Below, piece by piece: positions 17,286 to 25,150 of a DNA stretch of 64,000 bases. The notes under the pieces are model-generated. The model worked only from the letters and a program-made list of their open reading frames with translations. It was not told where the DNA came from and searched no databases. How positions within the stretch are numbered: position 1 is the first letter of the stretch; the number at the start of each line of letters is the position of its first letter. Source of the DNA: Holophagaceae bacterium (GTDB taxonomy: Bacteria > Acidobacteriota > Holophagae > Holophagales > Holophagaceae); assembly GCA_016710635.1 (NCBI GenBank), contig JADJVL010000014.1:93573-157572 (forward strand), given 5' to 3'. Made by a program: the position numbers and the translations under genes.

Positions 17286-18897
17286 TCAAGTCCCCACCTG
17301 GCTGCCTGCGCGCATCGCCAACTTCATCCCGCGGCAGGGCCTGCTGAGGCACCTGCTCCTGGGCCTCATCTGCGCTGTCCCCAACCTCGTGGACTGGGTC
17401 GCGGACCGCTGGAACAAGATGGACCTCTTCGACGAGACCCACGTCCAGGAGGCCAAGACCAACCCCTGGTACAGCCTGGGCGGCATGTGGTACTGGGCCT
17501 GGATCCTGGTGATCATCAGCGGCGTCATCCTGATGATCTACTACATCCCCGAGACTTCGATCTCCTTCAGGTCCATCGAGAACATCCAGAGCAACTGGGT
17601 CTGGGGCGCGATCCCCATCGGCGCCATGGTCCGCGGCATCCACAAGTACGGCGCGGACGCCTTCATCATCCTCGCGACGATGAAGTGCTACCGCATCTGG
17701 TTCACCGGCGGCTACAAGAACGGCCGGGAGCTGAGCTTCATCGTCGCGATGGTGCTGCTCATCATCGGCATGTACTCCGGCCTGACGGGCTACCTGCTGA
17801 TCTGGAACCAGCGCGCCCTGTGGGCGACGAAGGTGATGGCCACCTTCCCCACCTACCTGGACCAGAACCCGAGCTACCTGCCCCTGGGCGAGTTCATCAA
17901 CGCCACCAACCAGGGCAAGACCACGGCGCAGGTGCTGCTCGGCGGCACCTCCATCGGCCCCGCCACGGTGACGCGCTTCTATGCCTTCCACTTCATGCTG
18001 AGCTTCGTGCCGATGATCTTCTTCGAGCTGCGCGTCTACAACCGCGGCTTCAAGCGCATGAACATCAGCAACTGGGCCAAGCTGGCGGTCTTCGGCGTCA
18101 TCCTCGCCGTCGCCATCCTCATCCCCGCGGCCCAGGGCAGCCCGGCCAACCCCGAGGTCACGCCCAATCCCATCCTGAGCGACTGGTACTTCCTGGCCAT
18201 GTACCACATGCTCAAGCTCCAGGATCCCTACCTCGCCACCATCCTTACCGTGGGCATCCCGGTCCTGGTGCTGCTGGCCCTCTTCCTGGACCGGCGCCCC
18301 GAGACCGAGTGGGGCAAGCGGCAGATCGCCAACTGGATCGGCATCGGCGGCCTGATCTACTTCATCGTCTTCAGCTTCCTGATCATCGAGGGCATCGCGG
18401 ACATCCATAGGGACGCGCCGCTCTGGTACTACTCCATGGGCCTTTTCCTGCTCATCGGGTACTTCCAGGACTGGGCCTACGTGATGAAGCGGGACAGCGC
18501 CAAGTGGTGGCAGACCTTCCACGTCTTCTTCGTCGTCTTCATCCTCCTCTGCATGTCGGCGAACACGCTCTACCACTACTTCGGCGACATCCGGGAATGG
18601 AACAACTCGGCCAAGGCCCTGATGGAGCAGATGGCCGGCGGCGGCGCCATGACGCAGGATGCGGCCTACGACCTCCTCGAGAAGACCCGGCCCGGCCTCA
18701 ACCTCTGGCACACGCCGGCGGCCACCGTGGCCGCGGGCAAGCCCAAGGGCATGGAGCTCTGGCTCTTCCACGTCATCGGCTGGCTCGGCTGCATCGTGGC
18801 CGGCACCGTCATCGGCCTCGCGCGCTGGGGTGCCAAGCGGGACGCCGAGCTGGCGGTGCTCGAAGCCAAGGCGAAGCCGAAAGCGGCGGGGGCCTGA
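17278..18897 (+). CDS. cytochrome b-like subunit with only one bis-His heme pair
   Basis: A 539-residue polytopic protein aligned with QcrB/cytochrome b6-subunit IV. TTG 17278 is taken as start: GAAGGAGG at 17265-17272 precedes it by 5 nt and no ATG is near. Helix B has His122 (RGIHKYGA), but the second position, 14 residues on, is Lys136 (ATMKCYR). Helix D has His238 (YAFHFML), and the +14 position is Arg252 with no His at +15. Thus one heme's ligands are present and the other's are absent. The Qo-type motif reads SDWY instead of PEWY. A C-terminal extension with extra TM helices follows. It is probably part of a Rieske/cytochrome b complex. Confidence 0.88.
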   Translation: MVNQVPTWLPARIANFIPRQGLLRHLLLGLICAVPNLVDWVADRWNKMDLFDETHVQEAKTNPWYSLGGMWYWAWILVIISGVILMIYYIPETSISFRSIENIQSNWVWGAIPIGAMVRGIHKYGADAFIILATMKCYRIWFTGGYKNGRELSFIVAMVLLIIGMYSGLTGYLLIWNQRALWATKVMATFPTYLDQNPSYLPLGEFINATNQGKTTAQVLLGGTSIGPATVTRFYAFHFMLSFVPMIFFELRVYNRGFKRMNISNWAKLAVFGVILAVAILIPAAQGSPANPEVTPNPILSDWYFLAMYHMLKLQDPYLATILTVGIPVLVLLALFLDRRPETEWGKRQIANWIGIGGLIYFIVFSFLIIEGIADIHRDAPLWYYSMGLFLLIGYFQDWAYVMKRDSAKWWQTFHVFFVVFILLCMSANTLYHYFGDIREWNNSAKALMEQMAGGGAMTQDAAYDLLEKTRPGLNLWHTPAATVAAGKPKGMELWLFHVIGWLGCIVAGTVIGLARWGAKRDAELAVLEAKAKPKAAGA

Positions 18898-18902
18898 CCA
18901 CC

Positions 18903-19175
18903 ATGTACGACACCGCGCGCATCAGGCTCTGCAAGTGGACCGGCTTCGCCCTCGGCGTGCTGTTCCTCAGCCAGGCCATCGCCCGGTGGAGAGACTTCTT
19001 CGCCGTGCCCGGCGTCGGCACCTACGTCGCCATCATGGCCGCCGTCACGGTCTTCGCGGTCCTGATGACCAGCCTCGCCGTGGTGGTCTACGCGGAAGAG
19101 AAGGCCAAGGGCAATGTGAAGGCGCCCATGCCCCTCTTCGACCGCTGGTCCGACCGCTTCTTCTTGAAACGCTAG
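18903..19175 (+). CDS. small two-TM membrane protein of the respiratory cluster
   Basis: A 90-residue protein starting at ATG 18903, 5 nt after the cytochrome b stop. It has two predicted TM helices (about residues 12-28 and 37-62), a cytoplasmic-type KAKGNVK segment and a basic C-terminus (DRWSDRFFLKR). No known family recognised. Its tight spacing in the operon suggests a structural or assembly subunit of the cytochrome b complex, which is an inference. Confidence 0.75.
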   Translation: MYDTARIRLCKWTGFALGVLFLSQAIARWRDFFAVPGVGTYVAIMAAVTVFAVLMTSLAVVVYAEEKAKGNVKAPMPLFDRWSDRFFLKR

Positions 19176-19201
19176 CTGCCTGAACCCTAGCTGCCTGAAC
19201 C
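19172..19201 (+). repeat. perfect 15-bp tandem duplication
   Basis: The 15-mer CTAGCTGCCTGAACC at 19172-19186 is repeated exactly at 19187-19201. The first copy contains the stop codon of the 90-residue protein, so the duplication is at the 3' end and untranslated. It looks like a simple slippage duplication. Confidence 0.9.
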
Positions 19202-19219
19202 ACTGAACGGGGAATTCCC

Positions 19220-19600
19220 ATGAAAAGCCCGAAACCACGCTCCGCCTTCGGCATCATCTTCCTGGTGCTGGGCTTCGCCGTCTTCTTCGTGCTCGCCGCC
19301 AACAGCATCAGCGCCGAGCTGGACGATGTCCTCCACCAGGCCCCGGCCGGCGGCAAGATGCGCCAGGCCAACGCGCCGGCGGTGGTGAACAAGGTGGTGG
19401 ATGGCACCATCACCAAGCTCTACCCGACGGTGGCGGACATCCCCTACATCAAGAACGTGAACAAGGGCGTGAGCACCAACGACAACCCATTCCAGCAGTT
19501 CAACGTGGTGCGCTGGCTGGGCTGGGCCTTCGTGCTGGGCGCCCTGATGGAAGTGGGCGTGGCGTACCTGCGCGCCCAGAAGTCCCAAGTGGCCGAGTGA
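19220..19600 (+). CDS. membrane protein of the respiratory cluster, unknown family
   Basis: A 126-residue protein with a TM helix near the N-terminus (about 10-27), a hydrophilic middle of about 65 residues, and a second TM helix near the C-terminus (VVRWLGWAFVLGALMEVGVAYL). Topology suggests two helices with a periplasmic loop. No cofactor motif (no CxxCH, no clustered His). It lies between the two cytochrome b genes, ending 11 nt before the second, so it is probably a subunit of the same complex. Function unknown. Confidence 0.75.
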   Translation: MKSPKPRSAFGIIFLVLGFAVFFVLAANSISAELDDVLHQAPAGGKMRQANAPAVVNKVVDGTITKLYPTVADIPYIKNVNKGVSTNDNPFQQFNVVRWLGWAFVLGALMEVGVAYLRAQKSQVAE

Positions 19601-19611
19601 GGACGGTGACC

Positions 19612-20871
19612 ATGTACAAGAAATTCCTCAGCCTCACCAAGAGCCTCACCGTCAGCCTCGAGAAGGGGCTGAACTTCCTGACGACCCAGGAGCACAACCC
19701 CCTCTACTTCCATGGCGCCATGCCGCTCTACTGCTTCTGGTTCCTGATCTTCAGCGGCATCATGCTGTGGATGTACTACATCCCCACCCTGGACCGGGCC
19801 TGGTCCTCGGTGAACTACATCACCTCGCTGCCGGTGGTGCAGCAGGTGGTGAACAAGCAGGGCCAGACCATCTGGCAGACCGCCGCCATCAGCGAGGCCA
19901 CGGGCATTCCCTACGGCGCCGTGGTCCGCGGCATCCACCGCTGGGGCGCCGCGGGCATGATGATCACCACCCTGCTGCACATGTTCCGGGTCTACTTCAC
20001 GGACCGCCACCGCAGCTGGCGTTGGCTGCCCTGGGTGAGCGGGGTGCTGCTGCTCGTGATCCTGCTCTTCACCGGCATCACCGGCTACCTGCTGGTCTGG
20101 GACGCCCGGGCCTACGCCATGGTGGTGAGCACCCAGGCCTGGCTCCGCGCCATTCCCGCCATCGGCGGCTGGATGGCGGAGTTCTTCACCGGCGGCGACA
20201 TCCGCGACTACACCCTCACCCGCTTTCTCTTCTTCCACGTGGGCGGGGCCAGCTTCCTCTTCTGGCTCATCTGGATGCACTTCATCCGCCTCCACGAACC
20301 CGTGGTGACGCCCAGCCGCGCCACGAACTTCCTCACCTTCGGCTTCATCCTGGTGGCCGCCGGCGCCATCCCCGCCATCAACGTGACCGAGGAACTGATC
20401 AAGCAGTACCCGACCCTTGCGGCCCAGAAGGACTTCATCGCCTCCGACGCGCCTGCCCAGATCGGCATGATCGTCCAGAACATGCGTTACGACGCCTGGT
20501 ACATGTTCCCTTATTACCTCATCGAGCGTCTCGGCCCGGTGCTGGCCTGGATCATCCTGGGCGGCTCGACGATCCTGCTCTTCGTCGCGCCCTTCTACCC
20601 CAAGGACCGCCGGGACAACATCGCCGAGGTCCTGGACGCCAAGTGCACGGGCTGCACCTTCTGCTCCCTGGACTGCCCCTTCGAGGCGATCACCATGCAG
20701 GAGCGGGCGCCGGGCTCGAAGTTCAAGCTCATCGCCGTGGTCCAGGCGGCCCGCTGCTCCGAGTGCGGCATCTGCGTGGGCTCCTGCCCCTTCCAGGCCA
20801 TCGACCTGCCCAACACCCATTCCAAGACCATCGAGGCCGATGTTCTGGCCCTCCTGAAGACGGGTGCCTAA
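19612..20871 (+). CDS. cytochrome b fused to a C-terminal 2[4Fe-4S] ferredoxin domain
   Basis: A 419-residue fusion. Residues about 1-240 form a cytochrome b6-type four-helix bundle with both heme pairs: His109/His123 (RGIHRWGA...LLHMFR) and His209/His223 (FFHVGG...WMHFIR). A shortened subunit-IV-like part (DAWYMFPYY, about 285-330) follows. The ferredoxin domain has C345xxC348xxC351xxxC355P and C382xxC385xxC388xxxC392P. GAGGA at 19599-19603 supports ATG 19612; the open frame begins at GTG 19597, overlapping the previous stop. The fusion implies electron exchange between quinone-linked hemes and a cytoplasmic iron-sulfur partner, probably the MvhD-like protein encoded next (stop and start overlap as TAATG). 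Confidence 0.93.
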   Translation: MYKKFLSLTKSLTVSLEKGLNFLTTQEHNPLYFHGAMPLYCFWFLIFSGIMLWMYYIPTLDRAWSSVNYITSLPVVQQVVNKQGQTIWQTAAISEATGIPYGAVVRGIHRWGAAGMMITTLLHMFRVYFTDRHRSWRWLPWVSGVLLLVILLFTGITGYLLVWDARAYAMVVSTQAWLRAIPAIGGWMAEFFTGGDIRDYTLTRFLFFHVGGASFLFWLIWMHFIRLHEPVVTPSRATNFLTFGFILVAAGAIPAINVTEELIKQYPTLAAQKDFIASDAPAQIGMIVQNMRYDAWYMFPYYLIERLGPVLAWIILGGSTILLFVAPFYPKDRRDNIAEVLDAKCTGCTFCSLDCPFEAITMQERAPGSKFKLIAVVQAARCSECGICVGSCPFQAIDLPNTHSKTIEADVLALLKTGA

Positions 20872-21275
20872 TGTCCGAACAAGTTGAGAAGAAGCCCCGC
20901 GTGATCATCGGCTTCGTCTGCGAGCGCAGCCTGCCCATCGACCAGATGATGGATGCCCAGAAGGCGCTGGTGGACGATCCGGAGACGAAGATCATCGTCC
21001 TGCCCTGCTCGGGCATGGTGAAGCCCACCCAGCTGGAACTGGCCCTGGCCAACGGCGCGAACGCCACCTTCGTGTGCGGCTGCGCCATGGGCGACTGCCA
21101 CTACCGCCTGGGCAACGTGTTCATCAAGGAGCGCCTCGAAGGCGAGCGCAACCCCAAGCTGCGCAAGAACACCGACAAGCGCCGGGTGGGCATGTTCTTC
21201 GTGACCATCAAGGACAAGCAGCCTTTCCTGGAGGCCCTCGCGGCCTTCAAGGACAAGGTCGCCGAGATCGGCTAA
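20871..21275 (+). CDS. MvhD/hydrogenase iron-sulfur-subunit-like protein
   Basis: A 134-residue cytoplasmic protein of the MvhD/FlpD family, which in methanogens and sulfate reducers passes electrons between a donor and heterodisulfide-reductase-type modules through a [2Fe-2S] cluster. Family landmarks are VLPCSGMV (Cys46), FVCGCAMGDCHY (Cys69, Cys71, Cys76) and LGN. The usual N-terminal Cys-rich motif is reduced to a single Cys17, so cluster ligation may differ. Its ATG overlaps the stop of the cytochrome b-ferredoxin fusion, arguing that the two proteins work together. No HdrA, hydrogenase or F420 genes are in the window. Confidence 0.85.
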   Translation: MSEQVEKKPRVIIGFVCERSLPIDQMMDAQKALVDDPETKIIVLPCSGMVKPTQLELALANGANATFVCGCAMGDCHYRLGNVFIKERLEGERNPKLRKNTDKRRVGMFFVTIKDKQPFLEALAAFKDKVAEIG

Positions 21276-21285
21276 GGAGCAGACC

Positions 21286-21420
21286 ATGGCAGCCCCCTCC
21301 AAGACCCAGACCCCCAAGATCAGCAGCTACATGGTGATGCTGCGCTATGTCGTGTTCTACGCCTTCTTCTTCGCCGTCCTCTACCTCGTCGGCATGTTCG
21401 GCGAAGTGGCCGAGAGCTGA
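21286..21420 (+). CDS. tiny single-TM protein of the respiratory cluster
   Basis: A 44-residue ORF starting at ATG 21286 with AAGGAG at 21274-21279. A basic N-terminus (SKTQTPKISS) precedes one TM helix (YVVFYAFFFAVLYLVGMFG) and an acidic end. No recognised family. The good ribosome-binding site and 10-nt gap from the MvhD-like gene support it as a real small subunit. Confidence 0.7.
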   Translation: MAAPSKTQTPKISSYMVMLRYVVFYAFFFAVLYLVGMFGEVAES

Positions 21421-21439
21421 TTTCTTTCCAGGAGGGACC

Positions 21440-21622
21440 ATGACCGACGCCCCCGAAGTTCCCAACACCCAGGACGCCGACGCCCCGGAAACGGTCTCCG
21501 TGCTGGAGATCCTGCGGGAGAACTGGGTCCTGACCCGTTCCCTGATCATCTTCATCCTGATGCTCTTCGTGCCACTCTTCCTTGCCTGGAAGCTCGACCT
21601 CTTCCTCGTCGCCAACAACTGA
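21440..21622 (+). CDS. tiny single-TM protein of the respiratory cluster
   Basis: A 60-residue ORF starting at ATG 21440, with AGGAGGG at 21430-21436. The N-terminal third is acidic and hydrophilic (PEVPNTQDADAPETVS), followed by ILRENW and one TM helix (LIIFILMLFVPLFLAW), ending LDLFLVANN. No family recognised. It lies between two other small membrane-protein genes and is likely part of the same transcript. Confidence 0.7.
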   Translation: MTDAPEVPNTQDADAPETVSVLEILRENWVLTRSLIIFILMLFVPLFLAWKLDLFLVANN

Positions 21623-21645
21623 TCCGCCTCTGAAGGAGGCCCGCC

Positions 21646-21843
21646 ATGGAAACTCCCCAGCACTGGACCCTCGTCATCGTCTTCACCACCGTCGGCATCG
21701 CCTTCGCCGCCGGCTTCGTCATGTTCGCCCTCTGGGCCATCCGCGCCGGCCAGTTCAAGGACGTGGAAGGCGTGAAGTACCGCATGCTCGAGGACTGGAA
21801 CGCCAAGGGCGGCCGCAAGGAAGGCGAGGAGTTCGAGGGGTAG
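21646..21843 (+). CDS. ccoS: CcoS-like cbb3 oxidase maturation protein
   Basis: A 65-residue protein with one TM helix (about residues 8-31) followed by ALWAIRAGQFKDVEGVKYRML. This closely parallels the CcoS signature W-A-x-x-x-G-Q-F-D-D-x-E-x-x-x-x-R-x-L. CcoS is needed to mature the cbb3 oxidase, probably for heme/copper insertion into CcoN. Strong SD AAGGAGG at 21632-21638. It is the last gene of the respiratory cluster; the convergent hydrolase gene follows. The similarity is short, so alternatives cannot be excluded. Confidence 0.75.
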   Translation: METPQHWTLVIVFTTVGIAFAAGFVMFALWAIRAGQFKDVEGVKYRMLEDWNAKGGRKEGEEFEG

Positions 21844-21865
21844 GGCGGCTTCGAGTTCGCACGGT

Positions 21866-21886
21866 GAAGGCGCCTCAGGCGCCTTC
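21866..21886. terminator. bidirectional hairpin between convergent genes
   Basis: GAAGGCGCC (21866-21874) and GGCGCCTTC (21878-21886) form a perfect 9-bp stem with loop TCA, followed on the + strand by GTGCGTTTT. The stem can extend by GCAC/GTGC with a bulge. The TCA loop is the stop codon (TGA) of the minus-strand hydrolase gene, so the terminator overlaps that gene's end. Confidence 0.7.
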
Positions 21887-22498
21887 GTGCGTTTTGGGAT
21901 CCTTCGCCCGGTCGAGGATGTGCTGGAAGACCTCGCCGCTGTTCAGCAGGAAGGTGTGGATGGCAGAGACCGGGACAAGCTCAACACCCCCGATGTGCGC
22001 CTCACCCACCGTGACGATGCCGTCGTTCGTTCGTCCGCGGAAGGGTCGAGGGAACCCTGCCGTCCCGGCGATGACAGTGACCGGTACGTCCGGAAAGGGC
22101 AGTTTCCTCATGCGCGAAGGGTCCGCGAGCATCCGGCCGGAGTCTCCGGAGAACAGTCTGAACAAGCACCGGTCGCGAAGCCGCCGTGCCAGCCGCGGCG
22201 AGCGGTGCGGGGAACCCACGAGGAACAGGTGGGCGGGCAGGGGCGTTTCAGTCGGGAGCTTCGCGAGGGCGGCGCGAAGCAAAAGGCCGCCAAGGGAGTG
22301 GCCGACCACGATGTAGGGGCCGGAGGCCGCGAGGCGTTCGAGGCGCCGTCCAAGCCGGGATGCGATGGCATCAAAATCCTGGAAGGCGGCCACGTATCCG
22401 AAGAGGGAGGCTTGGACGCCCGCGCGGCCCAGGCGGTAGGCCAGCTGGGCCGCCGCCAGCGGGGTGCGCCCCATGCCGTGGACGATCAGGGCCCGCAC
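21875..22498 (-). CDS. alpha/beta-fold hydrolase (lipase-like)
   Basis: A 207-residue alpha/beta hydrolase with an HGMGRTP oxyanion region at the N-terminus, the nucleophile elbow GHSLGG and a C-terminal His (SAIHTF). The start is GTG 22498, preceded by GGGAGAGGG; ATG 22525 is an alternative that adds nine residues. It overlaps the end of maf by 13 nt and is the last gene of the five-gene run trmH-like/lnt/GNAT/maf/hydrolase. It resembles small bacterial triacylglycerol-lipase-like esterases; the substrate is unknown. Confidence 0.82.
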   Translation of the reverse strand: MRALIVHGMGRTPLAAAQLAYRLGRAGVQASLFGYVAAFQDFDAIASRLGRRLERLAASGPYIVVGHSLGGLLLRAALAKLPTETPLPAHLFLVGSPHRSPRLARRLRDRCLFRLFSGDSGRMLADPSRMRKLPFPDVPVTVIAGTAGFPRPFRGRTNDGIVTVGEAHIGGVELVPVSAIHTFLLNSGEVFQHILDRAKDPKTHEGA

Positions 22499-23085
22499 GA
22501 TCCCTCTCCCGGCATCCCGATCCATTCCTTCAACAGCCCCAGCTCCACCATCAGCGCCCCCATGCGCTCCACGGGCAGGCCCATGACGGTGGCGAAGCTG
22601 CCGTCGATGCGCTCGATGAAGAGGGCCGCGATGCCCTGGGCGGCGTAGCTGCCGGCCTTGTCCATGGGCTCGCCGGTGCGGGCGTACCAGCGGGCCTGGG
22701 CCTCGCTGATGGGGCGCATGACCACGTGGGCGGTATCCACGAAGGCATGCACTTCCTCGTCCTGCATCAGACATAGCCCGGTGTGCACCTCGTGGGCGCG
22801 GCCCTGGATGAGGCCCAGCATGCGCACGGCATCGTCCTCGTCCTCGGGCTTGTTGAGGGTGTGGTGGTCCACCGCCACGGTGGTGTCCGAGGCCAGCACC
22901 CATTGGCCGGGATGCCGCGCCGCCACGGCGGCAGCCTTCACCTTGGCGAGGCGCAGGACGAGGGCCTCGGGATCCTCCCCGGGGAGGGGCGTTTCATCGG
23001 CGTCGGGGACATCGATCTCGAAGGGGAGGCGCAGGGCCTCCAGCCACTGGCGGCGGCGGGGGCTGGAACTCGCGAGGATCAGCAT
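22486..23085 (-). CDS. maf: Maf-like nucleotide pyrophosphatase
   Basis: A 199-residue Maf protein with the N-terminal ASSSPRRRQWL motif, SDTTVAVD, a KPEDEDDA segment and GSYAAQGIAALFIERIDGS, all typical of Maf house-cleaning NTP pyrophosphatases that hydrolyse dTTP/UTP or modified nucleotides. Its ATG overlaps the stop of the GNAT gene (TGATG). Substrate class (YhdE- or YceF-type) is not decided here. Confidence 0.94.
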   Translation of the reverse strand: MLILASSSPRRRQWLEALRLPFEIDVPDADETPLPGEDPEALVLRLAKVKAAAVAARHPGQWVLASDTTVAVDHHTLNKPEDEDDAVRMLGLIQGRAHEVHTGLCLMQDEEVHAFVDTAHVVMRPISEAQARWYARTGEPMDKAGSYAAQGIAALFIERIDGSFATVMGLPVERMGALMVELGLLKEWIGMPGEGSCGP

Positions 23086-23585
23086 CAGCGGAGGCCCTTC
23101 TGCTTCAGGTCCTTCACCAGGACCCGCATGTGGATCGTGTCCATGGCCTCCGCCCGCTGGAAGCCGAAGCGGGGGTAGAGGTCCACGGCATCCCGGGTCT
23201 CCAGGACGAAGCGCTGCACCTCGCCCACCCACGGGTGGCGCAACGCCCAGCGCACGAGGGCCGACGCGACGCCGTGGTGGTGCAGGTCGCTGGCGGTGAC
23301 CACGTCGTAGAGCTTGGCCTCGTAGGCATGGTCGCTCCAGACCCGCGTGGTGCCCACCAGCCGGCCCCCGCGGCCTCCCTCGGGCACCAGCCGCGCTGTC
23401 AGGAGCCGCGAGCAGGCGAGCAGGCGCCGCCACTGCTCCAGGGTGCGGTCCGCGGTCCAGGGCACGGCTTCCGCCTGGAAGTAGGTCTGCAGCTCCTTGG
23501 GATCCGCAGTCCAGGTCTCGTCGGCGAAGGCCACCAGGCCCGAAGGCGTTTCCATGGGTGCGGGGGCCAGCAGGGCGTCCGTCAT
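23085..23585 (-). CDS. GNAT family N-acetyltransferase
   Basis: A 166-residue protein with a GNAT core: a central beta-strand followed by VVTASDLHHHGVASALVRWAL, matching acetyl-CoA-binding motif A (Q/RxxGxG/A, here HHHGVA), and a C-terminal LYPRFGFQRAEAM segment characteristic of the family end. Substrate unknown. It overlaps lnt by 4 nt (ATGA) and maf by 1 nt, so it is translated within the lnt-maf operon. Confidence 0.88.
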   Translation of the reverse strand: MTDALLAPAPMETPSGLVAFADETWTADPKELQTYFQAEAVPWTADRTLEQWRRLLACSRLLTARLVPEGGRGGRLVGTTRVWSDHAYEAKLYDVVTASDLHHHGVASALVRWALRHPWVGEVQRFVLETRDAVDLYPRFGFQRAEAMDTIHMRVLVKDLKQKGLR

Positions 23586-25150
23586 GGCGCGGTCTCCTCG
23601 TCGCCGTCAACGGGGCTGGTGCCCGGACGGATGAAGCGCAGGGCGAAGGCGAGGGTCAGCAGGCCCGAGGCGGCGAACCAGAAGAGCTGGGCGCCCTTCT
23701 TGCGGGCCGGCGTGTAGACCGGCTCCCAGGCCAGGTGGAAGGCGTGGGTGGCGCGGGTCATGGGCTCGCCCCACAGCTCCCAGGTGCCGTCGGCGCGGCT
23801 GAGGCCGGACTTGCCCGTCAGGGTGGCCCGCAGCATGGGAATGCCCTGCTCCACCGCCCGCAGGCGGATCTGGTTGAAGTGGAGGTCCGTGGCCACGGTG
23901 CGGTCGAACCAGCCGTCGTTGGTGTGGTTGGTGAGGAGCTGGGCGCCGCCGAGGGCCACGCCCGCCTGGGTGCGGGCGGGGCTGAGGGCCTCGCTGCAGA
24001 TGAGGGGATGGATGCGCAGGAGCCCCTGGGGCGTGGTCATTTCGAAGGTGCTGGCGGCGGTGAGGGCCCCGGGCTCCTGGGAGAGGAAACCGAGCTTGCG
24101 GTCCAGCCAGTGGCGCATCGCGGGCGGGCCGGGCATGCGCTCGCCGAAGGGCATGGGCTCCACCTTCGCTTGTACGAAGGAGGGCCGGCCATCGGCTTCG
24201 CCCCGCACCAGGTTCAGCAGGCCGCCTTCGGTGCCGAAGACCCACGCGAGACCGCGCCGCTGCGCCTCTTCCCTCAGCCGTGGCTCCGGTCCCCGGTGGT
24301 CCACGCCCAGGATCGAACTTTCCGGCCAGAGCAGCAGGGTGGCCATGCCCGGACGGGGCAGCTGGGCCTCCCGCAGGGCCGCGTCGCTCAGGGCCCAGGC
24401 GTCCGCCTCCATGCCCGGGCGCCGAAGACCGGCCTCGAAATTGGGCTGGACCATCACCACGTCCAGCTCGCGTCTGGGCGCCTTGGGCAGGAAGGACCAG
24501 GCCAGCCCGAAGACGAGAAGGCTGCCGTAGAAGGCCGCGGGAGCCGCGAGGATGGAGCGCACCCGACGGCCCTCCGCGAGGCTGCCGGCGAAAAAGGCTC
24601 CGCACCCGAAGGCCAGGGCGCTGAACCCGTAGCTGGTGAGGAAGGCGGCGCTCTTGGCCAGGAGCGGCAGGCCGCCCAGGCCCGAGCCCCAGCTCCACTC
24701 GTAGATGTGGAAGCCCTTGGCCTCCCAGAGCAGGGTCGCGAAGGCGGCGCCGGCGGCGGCGCCCCAGCGGCCGGAGCGGCGGAACATCCAGCGGGCGAAG
24801 GCGATCACGGCGGTGAAGCCCAGGGCCTCGTAGCCGAAGAAGAGGCCGGAGCCGAGCCAGGCCACACCCTTCGGCAGGTTGCCCTTCACCTCGATGACGT
24901 TGGGGACCCAGTGGAAGATGAGCACCAGCCCGATCACCCAGGCGAGCAGGGTCCAGCCCAGGGCCCGGCCCTTGAAGGCGCCGTCCATCATCAACGCCGG
25001 GATCAGGAAGCAGAGCAGGGCTTCGAGGTAGCCATGCCCGGACGCGTAGGGGATGCCGTAGCAGACGTAGAGCAGCCCGGCGAGGACCGCGGCCTCGAAG
25101 AGGCGCAGGAGCGGACGGCCCTTCAGGTGCTGGATGTTGAGGTCTTCCAC
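23582..25150 (-). CDS. lnt: apolipoprotein N-acyltransferase
   Basis: A 522-residue inner-membrane protein with six to eight TM helices in the N-terminal half and a C-terminal nitrilase-type domain. The catalytic Glu-Lys-Cys triad is visible: Glu in LLLWPESS, Lys in AKVEPMPFGE and Cys in HPLICSEAL. It N-acylates lipoproteins in the periplasmic leaflet before Lol export, and a Lol-type operon lies at 43.5-46.3 kb. The start is GTG 25150 with GGAG 6 nt upstream; no ATG is available, and it overlaps the upstream methyltransferase gene by 28 nt. Confidence 0.93.
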   Translation of the reverse strand: MEDLNIQHLKGRPLLRLFEAAVLAGLLYVCYGIPYASGHGYLEALLCFLIPALMMDGAFKGRALGWTLLAWVIGLVLIFHWVPNVIEVKGNLPKGVAWLGSGLFFGYEALGFTAVIAFARWMFRRSGRWGAAAGAAFATLLWEAKGFHIYEWSWGSGLGGLPLLAKSAAFLTSYGFSALAFGCGAFFAGSLAEGRRVRSILAAPAAFYGSLLVFGLAWSFLPKAPRRELDVVMVQPNFEAGLRRPGMEADAWALSDAALREAQLPRPGMATLLLWPESSILGVDHRGPEPRLREEAQRRGLAWVFGTEGGLLNLVRGEADGRPSFVQAKVEPMPFGERMPGPPAMRHWLDRKLGFLSQEPGALTAASTFEMTTPQGLLRIHPLICSEALSPARTQAGVALGGAQLLTNHTNDGWFDRTVATDLHFNQIRLRAVEQGIPMLRATLTGKSGLSRADGTWELWGEPMTRATHAFHLAWEPVYTPARKKGAQLFWFAASGLLTLAFALRFIRPGTSPVDGDEETAP

